Origin: Alphaproteobacteria bacterium
GTDB lineage: Bacteria; Pseudomonadota; Alphaproteobacteria; Micavibrionales; Micavibrionaceae
NCBI GenBank assembly: GCA_030424975.1
Contig: JAUHVY010000001.1
Span: 493,093 to 557,092 of the forward strand
DNA length: 64,000 bases
Direction: 5' to 3'
The notes beneath the pieces were generated by a model, which ran no database searches, was not told the origin of the DNA, and saw only the letters and a program-made list of their open reading frames with translations. Positions 55,625 through 63,165 of this stretch are shown here, one piece after another; positions within the stretch are counted from its first letter, which is position 1; each line of letters begins with the position of its first letter. Made by a program: the position numbers and the translations under genes.

Positions 55625-58036
55625 ATGTTGGATTCTAAAACCGCGTCTTATGCCGTACTTCCACTTAGAGATATTGTAGTATTTCCGCACATGATCGTGC
55701 CTTTATTCGTTGGGCGTGAGAAATCCGTCTTGGCGTTAGAGCATGTGATGCAGGCGGATAAGCAAATTGTCCTTGTGACGCAAAAGGTGCCCTCAGAAGA
55801 TGATCCGGGCCCGGATGATTTGTTTGCGGTTGGTACAATGGGTACAATCCTGCAGTTACTGAAATTGCCTGATGGTACGGTAAAGGTTTTGGTTGAGGGT
55901 GGCGAGCGTGTAAAGCTTTCTAATCTTAATGAAGATGCCGGCTATATGCAGGCAGATATTACTGAAATTGTTGATACATCTGTGCAGGACGAAGAGGTTG
56001 AAGCGCTCGCGCGTACTGTTGTTGGTCAATTTGAACAATATGTGAAGCTGAACAAAAAAATACCGCCTGAGGTTATTGTTTCTGTTAATCAAATTGAAGA
56101 GCCAGCAAAAATGGCGGATACGATTGCTTCGCATCTAGCCCTTAAAATTGAGCAAAAGCAGGAGCTTTTAGAGCTTGCGACAACGGCGGAGCGTCTGGAA
56201 CGTATTTTTAGCTTCATGGAAGGTGAGATTGGCGTTCTTCAGGTTGAGAAGCGCGTGCGCAGCCGTGTGAAGCGTCAAATGGAAAAGACGCAGCGTGAAT
56301 ATTATCTGAACGAACAAATGAAGGCGATCCAGAAGGAGCTTGGCGAAAGTGAAGGCTCATTGGATGAGATGAGCGAGTTGGAACAGCGTATGGAGGAAGC
56401 GAACCTTCCGAAAGAAGCGAAAGAGCGCGCCAAGGCCGAAATGAAGAAGTTACGTCAAATGAGCCCGATGTCAGCAGAGGCAACAGTTGTGCGTAATTAT
56501 CTTGATTGGATTTTGAATGTTCCGTGGGAGAAACGCTCTCGCGTGAAGAAGGATATTAAAGAAGCCAAAACTGTTCTTGATACAGATCATTACGGTCTGG
56601 AGAAGGTTAAAGAGCGTATTTTGGAATACCTCGCCGTACAACAACGCACACAAAAGGTGAAGGGGCCGATTTTGTGCCTTGCCGGGCCGCCCGGTGTTGG
56701 TAAAACATCATTGGGGCAATCGATTGCAAAGGCAACGAATCGTAATTTTGTGCGTATGTCTCTTGGTGGTGTGCGTGATGAAAGCGAGATTCGCGGTCAC
56801 CGCCGTACCTATATTGGTGCGATGCCCGGTAAAGTTATTCAAGGCATGAAAAAGGCGAAGACGGTTAACCCGCTTTTCTTATTTGATGAGATCGATAAGT
56901 TGGGTTCAGATTGGCGTGGAGATCCAAGCTCTGCCTTGTTAGAGGTTCTTGATCCCGAGCAGAACACAACATTCCAGGATCATTATCTCGAAATTGATTA
57001 TGACCTTTCGGATGTTATGTTTGTGTGTACAGCCAACAATATTGCGAATATGCCGCGCCCGTTGTTGGACCGTATGGAAATTATTCGTATATCCGGCTAC
57101 ACCGAGGATGAAAAGCTTCAGATTGTAAAGCGCCATTTGCTGAAGAAGCAAATGGAAGCAGCAGGGTTGAAGGCGAAGGAGTTTAAGATTAGCGATAATG
57201 CTGTGCGTGAACTTATTCGTTATTATACGCGAGAGGCGGGTGTTCGTAACCTTGAACGTGAAATAGCGAATCTATGTCGTAAGGCCATTAAGGAAATCTT
57301 GATGAGTGGCCGTAAAACGGTTTACTTAACACCGCGTAACCTTGGTTCGTTTGCCGGCGTTAAGAAATTCCGTTATGGCGAGATTGAGGAGCATGATCGC
57401 GTTGGCGTTGTTAACGGCCTAGCTTATACCGAAAGTGGTGGTGATTTACTGTCTATCGAGGCAGTGAAAATGCCGGGTAAGGACTGTAAGGTTTCAACAA
57501 CAGGTAACCTGAAGGATGTGATGAAGGAATCCATCACGGTTGCGGAAATGTTGACGAAATCGCGCGCTGCGCAATACGGTCTTGATTATGAGGTATTGAA
57601 AGAGCTTCAGGTTCACGTTCACGTGCCCGAAGGTGCAACACCAAAAGACGGTCCGTCTGCCGGTGCGGCAATGGTGACCGCGATTATTTCATCGTTAACG
57701 GGAATTCCGATTCGCCGTGATATTGCGATGACCGGTGAGGTTAACTTACGTGGTAATGTGACGGCCATTGGTGGCTTGAAAGAAAAGCTTCTGGCAGCGC
57801 TTCGTGGTGGCATTAAAACGGTACTTATTCCGCAAGATAATGAAAAAGACTTGGAAGAGATTCCCGTGAAAGTGCTAAAAACGCTTGAGATTGTTCCTGT
57901 TCGTACCATCGATGAGGTGCTCTCACATGCCCTTTTAGACATGCCGCAACCTCTGGATGCTATAAAAAATGAAGAAATAGAGCAAATTTCTTCAAAAACT
58001 GCAGAAAATAAGGGAGAAAGCGTGATTCACCATTGA
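55625..58036 (+). CDS. lon: ATP-dependent protease Lon
   Basis: 803 residues. Lon degrades misfolded and regulatory proteins. The N-terminal substrate domain begins LPLRDIVVFPHMIVPLFVGREKS; the AAA+ module has Walker A CLAGPPGVGKTS, LGGVRDESEIRGHRRTYIG and LFDEIDKLGSDWRGDPSSALLEVLDPEQN in part; the Ser-Lys protease domain has PKDGPSAGAAMVTA (Ser about 678) with Lys further on in the KEKLLAALRGGIKT segment. Length is normal. It precedes hupB, as in many proteobacteria. Confidence 0.96.
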   Translation: MLDSKTASYAVLPLRDIVVFPHMIVPLFVGREKSVLALEHVMQADKQIVLVTQKVPSEDDPGPDDLFAVGTMGTILQLLKLPDGTVKVLVEGGERVKLSNLNEDAGYMQADITEIVDTSVQDEEVEALARTVVGQFEQYVKLNKKIPPEVIVSVNQIEEPAKMADTIASHLALKIEQKQELLELATTAERLERIFSFMEGEIGVLQVEKRVRSRVKRQMEKTQREYYLNEQMKAIQKELGESEGSLDEMSELEQRMEEANLPKEAKERAKAEMKKLRQMSPMSAEATVVRNYLDWILNVPWEKRSRVKKDIKEAKTVLDTDHYGLEKVKERILEYLAVQQRTQKVKGPILCLAGPPGVGKTSLGQSIAKATNRNFVRMSLGGVRDESEIRGHRRTYIGAMPGKVIQGMKKAKTVNPLFLFDEIDKLGSDWRGDPSSALLEVLDPEQNTTFQDHYLEIDYDLSDVMFVCTANNIANMPRPLLDRMEIIRISGYTEDEKLQIVKRHLLKKQMEAAGLKAKEFKISDNAVRELIRYYTREAGVRNLEREIANLCRKAIKEILMSGRKTVYLTPRNLGSFAGVKKFRYGEIEEHDRVGVVNGLAYTESGGDLLSIEAVKMPGKDCKVSTTGNLKDVMKESITVAEMLTKSRAAQYGLDYEVLKELQVHVHVPEGATPKDGPSAGAAMVTAIISSLTGIPIRRDIAMTGEVNLRGNVTAIGGLKEKLLAALRGGIKTVLIPQDNEKDLEEIPVKVLKTLEIVPVRTIDEVLSHALLDMPQPLDAIKNEEIEQISSKTAENKGESVIHH

Positions 58037-58196
58037 GTCTTTCGTGAAAAAGGCTTAAAAAGGAATCACTGAAATTGTTCGGAAACGCGCACTGACCTTT
58101 GGTTATGGCGATTTAAGTTTCTGACATTATTTCTGTCTGTTTTTAAGAGTGGTTTTTGAAAACAGTTTGCTTAATTTAAACGCAAAGGGGGTTCCT

Positions 58197-58475
58197 GTGA
58201 ACAAACAAGACCTTGTATCAAAAGTAGCTGAATCAGCTGACATTTCTAAACAAAAAGCCGCATCTGCAGTTGACGCAGTGATCGAAGCAATCAAAGGTAG
58301 CCTAAAGCAAGGCGACGATGTTCGTTTGGTTGGTTTCGGTACTTTCTCTGTTTCTGACCGTGCAGCTACAACAGGTCGTAACCCACGTACAGGTGAGCCT
58401 ATTAAAATTCCAGCATCTAAGCAGCCTAAATTCAAGGCAGGTAAAGAGCTTAAGGAAGCTGTAAACAAGAAATAA
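58197..58475 (+). CDS. hupB: DNA-binding protein HU
   Basis: 92 residues from a GTG at 58197, chosen because AAAGGGGG lies just upstream; the frame is open to an upstream TTG-type start at 58149 that lacks this. HU compacts and bends [49 protein letters not shown] and [12 protein letters not shown] are typical. The arm has the Arg-Asn-Pro tip. Codon use is rich in preferred codons, as for an abundant protein. Confidence 0.93.
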   Translation: MNKQDLVSKVAESADISKQKAASAVDAVIEAIKGSLKQGDDVRLVGFGTFSVSDRAATTGRNPRTGEPIKIPASKQPKFKAGKELKEAVNKK

Positions 58476-58520
58476 TTTTGTAATATATAATTTCATATAT
58501 ACAAATTTTATAGATTATAG

Positions 58521-58565
58521 ATGTCGGTCAATTACCATAAGAAGGGTTGGCCGACATTATTTTTA
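58521..58565 (+). terminator. Intrinsic terminator after hupB
   Basis: ATGTCGGTCAA pairs with TTGGCCGACAT (11 bp, one G-U) around a 15-nt loop, followed by TATTTTT. Confidence 0.85.
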
Positions 58566-58641
58566 AAAACTGAATTTTTTTTGAAATATCCTCTTGCTTT
58601 TTATCATCGAAGTCATTAGGTATATGCAATCTGTTTGGTGC

Positions 58642-58717
58642 GGGTGGTTAGCTCAGCTGGGAGAGCATCTCGTTTACACCGAGGAGGTCGGCGGTTCGAT
58701 CCCGTCACCACCCACCA
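58642..58717 (+). tRNA. tRNA-Val (TAC)
   Basis: 76 nt with CCA encoded. Acceptor GGGTGGT/ACCACCC; anticodon stem TCTCG/CGAGG (first pair U-G) with loop TTTACAC, anticodon TAC; T loop TTCGATC. Confidence 0.95.
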
Positions 58718-58805
58718 TTCGATTTCCCTCCCTCAATATATGTTTAGTCTTGAGTAACGTTAATATAACTATTAGCGTTGTTTTTATTTAATTGTTGAGG
58801 GTCTT

Positions 58806-59162
58806 ATGAATTTCAAGAAATGTATTTTTATTTTATTCGTTTCGTATACATCCTTTTTTTCGGCCGCTTGTGGTGCCAATGAAGGGCAAACTTTAATCTT
58901 AGCTGAAGCCGATGCGAGAAAAATGTTCTTTGAGTGCATGAAGCTCCAGCGAACCGGCTCGAAAGCACCCTCTGATTATTTTATGTGCAGGCGATCATGT
59001 GAAGATTACACAAAAATGTTTTCGCATGATTTTACAGAGTTTGGTTTGCGCGCAAATAAGTCAGAAGAGTGTCGTGGTGCTTATTTAAATGTGTCGGGTA
59101 CAGACGTTGCGCCCACCGTACCAAGGGATTATGTGCGACCAAAAGCATCTGCCAGGAACTGA
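58806..59162 (+). CDS. Small exported Cys-rich hypothetical protein
   Basis: 118 residues with GAGGG upstream of the ATG. A signal peptide (IFILFVSYTSFFSAACG) ends in a Cys that only loosely fits a lipobox. Four further Cys follow (FFECMKL, YFMCRRSCEDY, EECRGAY), suggesting two disulphides in the periplasm. I recognise no family. It follows tRNA-Val and is convergent with yceI-like gene. Confidence 0.6.
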   Translation: MNFKKCIFILFVSYTSFFSAACGANEGQTLILAEADARKMFFECMKLQRTGSKAPSDYFMCRRSCEDYTKMFSHDFTEFGLRANKSEECRGAYLNVSGTDVAPTVPRDYVRPKASARN

Positions 59163-59163
59163 T

Positions 59164-59808
59164 TTATTTTTTTTCGTCCGCTTCTTCATGAAGGTTTCCA
59201 ACTGCGGATACGAAAATTTGTACATCATCGCTCATGCGGCGAATGCCGACACGATCAAGGCCATACAAAACATTCCAGTCAGAACGCTTAAATGTGCCGT
59301 AGGCAGAAAACTCGACTTTGTTTACATCAACGGTCTTTGCGTATTTATCGGTCATTTTATTTTCAAAGGTAACCTCAAGGGTGACGGGGTGTGTTTCGCC
59401 AACTAATGTTAGGTTTGCCGTCATAAAGCCTGTATTTTCGCTTGTCTGCTCAATTTTTGTGCTTTTGAGCTTAATGCTTGGAAAGACCATAGTTTGAAGG
59501 ATTTGGTCGCCCTCAATAATGTCTTTTAACAATTCATCGCCATGATACATATGATCAAGCGCAAGGCTTTTTGTATCTATGGTTACCTTCGCCCATGAGT
59601 TTGTGGGTTCCCATTCATCAAAGTAAATCTGACCTGAGAATTTTGTGAACTCGCCTTTGATGATGTCTGCCGTACACATTTTTGTAACAAAACGCGCGAA
59701 GCTTTTTTCCAGGTCAATATCATACAGGCGCGGCTGCATAGGGTCTGCGTGCACCAAGGATGTGTTGAACAAAAAAATTATGGCGGCAGTGGTGAGTAAA
59801 GATTTCAT
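59164..59808 (-). CDS. YceI-family periplasmic protein
   Basis: 214 residues with a signal peptide (LLTTAAIIFLFNTSLVHA). The lipocalin-like YceI fold is recognised by YDIDLEKSFARFVTK, WAKVTIDTKSLALDHM, DQILQTMVFPSIKLKST and MTANLTLVGETHPVTLEV. YceI proteins bind isoprenoids such as polyprenyl chains; the ligand here is unknown. It is the second gene after sseA, 22 bp apart on the same strand, so the two are probably co-transcribed. Confidence 0.88.
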   Translation of the reverse strand: MKSLLTTAAIIFLFNTSLVHADPMQPRLYDIDLEKSFARFVTKMCTADIIKGEFTKFSGQIYFDEWEPTNSWAKVTIDTKSLALDHMYHGDELLKDIIEGDQILQTMVFPSIKLKSTKIEQTSENTGFMTANLTLVGETHPVTLEVTFENKMTDKYAKTVDVNKVEFSAYGTFKRSDWNVLYGLDRVGIRRMSDDVQIFVSAVGNLHEEADEKK

Positions 59809-59830
59809 TATTTGTGCTTCTTTTGTTTTT

Positions 59831-60733
59831 TTAAGCGGTTTTAGCTATAGGAGTGCCCGAGTCCTCATGGCCCCATTCGCTCCATGATCCGTCATAAACA
59901 AATACGGAATCGTAGCCAATGTGATACAGGGCAAGGGAGAGGGCGCATGCTGTTATACCACTGCCGCAGGTGGTTATGATACCATCGGGGGCAAATTCTG
60001 TTCCAATATCAATGCCGATATTATGAAGTATATCTTTTAGTTCCTCATGTGACTTCATTGTGCCGTCATCATTCACAATTGTAGAGCTGGGTATGTTATG
60101 GCTCTCGGGGATATGGCCGCTACGCATGCCTTGTCGCGGTTCGGGAGATGAGCCGTCAAAGCGTGCTGCTGGACGTGCATCTATAATGGGATATAATTGC
60201 GAATCAAGGATACTGAGAATGTCTTCACGGGTTGCGTAAAGTTTTTTATTGAAAGGTTTCGCTGTGAATTCAGAAGGGGGATTACATATCTGGGGTGCAC
60301 CGGAAACTATCGACAAATTTGCAGCCTCCCAGGCGGGTAAGCCGCCATCAAGGACGACAACTTTTTCGTGCCCGAACCCTCGAAGCATCCACCATAGGCG
60401 GGCAGGTCCAAGAGCTATTCCATGTTGACCATAGACAATGATGAAATCATTGTTGGTGATGCCAATATCAGACATAGCTGCTGCAAATTGCGCTTCGTTT
60501 GGTAGCATATGGGGAAGGTTTGATTGCTCGTCAATCGTTTTCGTTATATCGAAAAATAAAGCATCAGGAATATGGCTTTGGGTGTAATTATCGAGAATAT
60601 TCTCGCCTGAGTTCGGTAACACAAACGTTGCATCTATAAATACAATTCGGTTTATGTTATCTTGAGCGTTGAGCACGAGGCGATATGCCTCTTGCGCTTC
60701 AATGATACCATCTTGTATAAATTCATATAACAT
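59831..60733 (-). CDS. sseA: 3-mercaptopyruvate / thiosulphate sulphurtransferase
   Basis: 300 residues from the ATG at 60733; a TTG two codons upstream is less likely. Two rhodanese domains are visible. The first (about 1-140) is inactive and contains VFIDATFVLPN and WLRGFGHEKVVVLDGG as WMLRGFGHEKVVVLDGG; the second carries the catalytic Cys (about residue 256) in TTCGSGITAC, the CGSGxT form typical of mercaptopyruvate enzymes. PIIDARPAARFDG begins the second domain. No SD is present and TATATT lies 7 nt before the ATG, so the transcript may be leaderless. Confidence 0.9.
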   Translation of the reverse strand: MLYEFIQDGIIEAQEAYRLVLNAQDNINRIVFIDATFVLPNSGENILDNYTQSHIPDALFFDITKTIDEQSNLPHMLPNEAQFAAAMSDIGITNNDFIIVYGQHGIALGPARLWWMLRGFGHEKVVVLDGGLPAWEAANLSIVSGAPQICNPPSEFTAKPFNKKLYATREDILSILDSQLYPIIDARPAARFDGSSPEPRQGMRSGHIPESHNIPSSTIVNDDGTMKSHEELKDILHNIGIDIGTEFAPDGIITTCGSGITACALSLALYHIGYDSVFVYDGSWSEWGHEDSGTPIAKTA

Positions 60734-60747
60734 ATTCAAAAATATAG

Positions 60748-60761
60748 ACGTATTTTTACGT
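60748..60761. promoter_or_regulatory. Inverted repeat in the sseA divergent promoter region
   Basis: ACGTA and TACGT are separated by TTTT in the 62-bp region between sseA and the thioredoxin-fold gene. Position inside the spacer of the possible sseA promoter suits an operator; function is not known. Confidence 0.35.
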
Positions 60762-60795
60762 TTTGAAAAACAAAAAATGGAAGGTTCTTTCGGAT

Positions 60796-61518
60796 ATGAA
60801 TCACGATAAAATCCAGCGTCTTTTGGGAAGCGTCATTAAAAATCTTTTTTTACTGCTTGTTGCGCTTATATTCATGTCTTTGTACATCACCGATATGGCT
60901 GCGCCTAAGAAGACGGATAACCCGCTGAACCTTCCTGCTGCCCCATCTAAGGATCAGCTTGCTGCAAACCTGCCTAAGCCGTGGCCGCCTAAGATGAATG
61001 AAACATATCCTGACCTCGCGTTGGTGGACAGTAATGGCAGGAATTTTAATATGTCTGATATGGTGGGGCAGGTTTTGTTGGTGGAGTATATTGATATTAC
61101 ATCTCCGATATCTCAGGCTCAATCAGGTGCAGCAAATGCCGGTGCGTATGAAGGGCAAGAGGTTGATAAGGTCGCATATGATTTTAAGACCATGCTTTAT
61201 AAGAACACTACACCACCTATGGAGTGGCCACATGATAATGTTGTTTTGTTGCAAATTTTGGTTTTTAACGCAAACGGCGCACAAACATCGGTGGATGATG
61301 CCGCCGGTTGGTCTGAGCATTTCGGCTTTGGTGACGATGATTCGGTTATTGTTGCCGTACCGCAAAAAGATATCAGAGGTACAGAATTAAATAACATGAT
61401 TGGTGGTTATCAATTAGTTGATAAGAATTTGAACCTTCGTGTTGATTCATCAGGTCCGGCTCCTAAACATAATTTACGAATGACATTGGCGCCAATGGTC
61501 ACAAAGCTAACGCGTTAA
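60796..61518 (+). CDS. Membrane-anchored thioredoxin-fold protein without redox cysteines
   Basis: 240 residues from the ATG at 60796; a TTG at 60763 is an alternative. One membrane helix (NLFLLLVALIFMSLYITD, residues 18-35) anchors a domain of the thioredoxin/AhpC type facing the periplasm: YPDLALVDSNGRNFNMSDM, QVLLVEYIDITSPISQAQSG, then NVVLLQILVFNANG. Where redoxins have CPxC the sequence is SPIS, so disulphide chemistry is not possible at that site. Divergent from sseA, which hints at a sulphur link. The exact role is unknown. Confidence 0.65.
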   Translation: MNHDKIQRLLGSVIKNLFLLLVALIFMSLYITDMAAPKKTDNPLNLPAAPSKDQLAANLPKPWPPKMNETYPDLALVDSNGRNFNMSDMVGQVLLVEYIDITSPISQAQSGAANAGAYEGQEVDKVAYDFKTMLYKNTTPPMEWPHDNVVLLQILVFNANGAQTSVDDAAGWSEHFGFGDDDSVIVAVPQKDIRGTELNNMIGGYQLVDKNLNLRVDSSGPAPKHNLRMTLAPMVTKLTR

Positions 61519-61561
61519 ATAATGTTTCAAAATGTGCGGGAATATAATTTATGCAGGCAAG

Positions 61562-61651
61562 TGGCGGACAGACAGGGATTCGAACCCTGGATGGGCGTAA
61601 ACCCATGCCGGTTTTCAAGACCGGTGCATTCAACCACTCTGCCATCTGTCC
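61562..61651 (-). tRNA. tRNA-Ser (TGA)
   Basis: 90 nt read on the minus strand with CCA encoded. Acceptor GGACAGA/TCTGTCC; anticodon stem CCGGT/ACCGG with loop CTTGAAA, anticodon TGA; long variable arm of the serine type; T loop TTCGAAT. Confidence 0.95.
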
Positions 61652-61747
61652 TGATGCCGTAGGTTTTGCATTTATGAGGTTCATTTTCTACAGAGTTTTA
61701 GGTATGTCTGTCTAGTCTAAATATTATTTTTTTGCGGATTTTTTCAA

Positions 61748-62191
61748 ATGTTTATCTTTCAACTCTTCATCGGTGCTTTTTTAATCTGCTTAACGGTCAT
61801 AATTCATGCTGTTTGCCTCGATTTTTTAATGACCAGAATGACGCTGGACCAAAATGCCGTCAGATTACGTTTTGGTCGCTATTGGAAGCTCCCTATACTT
61901 ATTTTTGCGGTTTTAGGCGTATTTTGTGCGCATATTATTCAAATTTGGCTATGGGCAGGTTTTTATTTGTTGGTTGAGGTTGATGCGCTTCCTGACTTAG
62001 AGGCCGCATTATATTTTTCAACATCATGTTTTACGACCGTAGGCTTTGGTGACATCGTTTTAGATGATGAGTGGCGTCTTGTGAGTTCTTTTCAATCTGC
62101 TAACGGTTTTATCTTGTTTGGATGGAGTACCGCCTTTATCTTTGAGGTCATGTCAAAACTCTACGAAAGAGAAACGCGAGATGATTTCTAG
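61748..62191 (+). CDS. Two-TM ion channel (Ion_trans_2 / potassium type)
   Basis: 147 residues. The pore signature SCFTTVGFGDI (filter T97-V-G-F-G-D102) sits in the pore helix between two membrane segments; additional hydrophobic stretches at the N-terminus (residues 1-25) and about 48-70 suggest three or four helices. It is potassium-channel-like, with a GFG rather than GYG filter. No RCK domain is attached. No SD is apparent. Its last 11 nt overlap the mltB start, so the two are co-transcribed. Confidence 0.8.
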   Translation: MFIFQLFIGAFLICLTVIIHAVCLDFLMTRMTLDQNAVRLRFGRYWKLPILIFAVLGVFCAHIIQIWLWAGFYLLVEVDALPDLEAALYFSTSCFTTVGFGDIVLDDEWRLVSSFQSANGFILFGWSTAFIFEVMSKLYERETRDDF

Positions 62192-63149
62192 GACCCTATT
62201 GTGTGCATTAATGTTTCTGACGCCGCTTACCGCACATGCGGCAGGTGACTTTAACCAGTGGGTTAAAGATTTTAAAGCGGAGGCAGCCAAGAAGGGGATT
62301 TCCGAAGCGACAGTGAATAAAGCAATGGAAGGTGTGGAGCCAATTCAGCGAATCATTGAGCTTGACCGTAAACAGCCTGAGGGAACCATGACTTTTGCGA
62401 CCTATCGTGAGCGCATTGTCAATCAAGCGAGAATTAAAAAAGGTCAAAAGCTTTATAAAGAGCATCGTGTGTTATTAGAGCAGACAGCACAGAAATATGG
62501 TGTTCCTGCACCGTATATTGTTGCGCTTTGGGGGATTGAAACAAATTTTGGTGGTAACACTGGCGGCTTCGGTGTTGTTCCTGCCTTGGCTACGCTGGCA
62601 TATGACGGTCGTCGTAGCTCTTTCTTCCGAGCAGAACTTATTAATGCCCTTAAGATTCTGGACGCCGGACATATATCACATGAAAATATGAAAGGCTCAT
62701 GGGCGGGGGCTATGGGACAGAATCAATTTATGCCATCAAGTTTTCATGCCTTTGCAGTTGATGGTAATGGTGACGGTAAACGTGATATTTGGACAAGTTT
62801 ACCTGATGTCTTTGCATCAACGGCGAATTATTTGAGCAAGAGCGGGTGGAAAGAAGATGAGCGTTGGGGGCGCGAGGTGAAGCTACCATCCGGATTTCCA
62901 AAGCATCTTATTGATCTAAAAACAAAACACGAGCTTTCTTATTGGAAAAGCAAGGGGGTTACATTGCCGAATGGAGCTGATATTCCTGTCGTTGCTGGCA
63001 TGAAGGCTTCTGTTGTTGCGCCTGATGGTGTCGGTGGCCCTGCGTATCTGGCTTATGATAATTACCGCGTCATTATGAAGTGGAATAAATCAACTTATTT
63101 TGCGACTTCTGTTGGGCTGTTGGCCGATAGTATCGCTTCTGCAGAATAG
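62181..63149 (+). CDS. mltB: Lytic murein transglycosylase B-type
   Basis: 322 residues from the ATG at 62181; an upstream frame exists but lacks signal-peptide character. A signal peptide (LLCALMFLTPLTAHAAG) precedes the SLT-like domain: FATYRERIVNQARI, ALWGIETNFGGNTGGF with the catalytic Glu120, SWAGAMGQNQFMPSSFHAFAVDGNGDG. A C-terminal peptidoglycan-binding-like region follows, but no lipobox is seen, so it is probably soluble in the periplasm. It cleaves peptidoglycan glycan strands. rlpA follows after 16 nt. Confidence 0.93.
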   Translation: MISRTLLCALMFLTPLTAHAAGDFNQWVKDFKAEAAKKGISEATVNKAMEGVEPIQRIIELDRKQPEGTMTFATYRERIVNQARIKKGQKLYKEHRVLLEQTAQKYGVPAPYIVALWGIETNFGGNTGGFGVVPALATLAYDGRRSSFFRAELINALKILDAGHISHENMKGSWAGAMGQNQFMPSSFHAFAVDGNGDGKRDIWTSLPDVFASTANYLSKSGWKEDERWGREVKLPSGFPKHLIDLKTKHELSYWKSKGVTLPNGADIPVVAGMKASVVAPDGVGGPAYLAYDNYRVIMKWNKSTYFATSVGLLADSIASAE

Positions 63150-63165
63150 AATAGGTTGAGGAATT

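Noticed and set aside
58594-58791. Plus-strand frame containing WLAQLGEHLVYTEEVGGSIPS
   Set aside because: It is the translation of tRNA-Val.
61499-61684. Minus-strand frame containing MAEWLNAPVLKTGMGLRPSRVRIP
   Set aside because: It is the translation of the tRNA-Ser gene itself.
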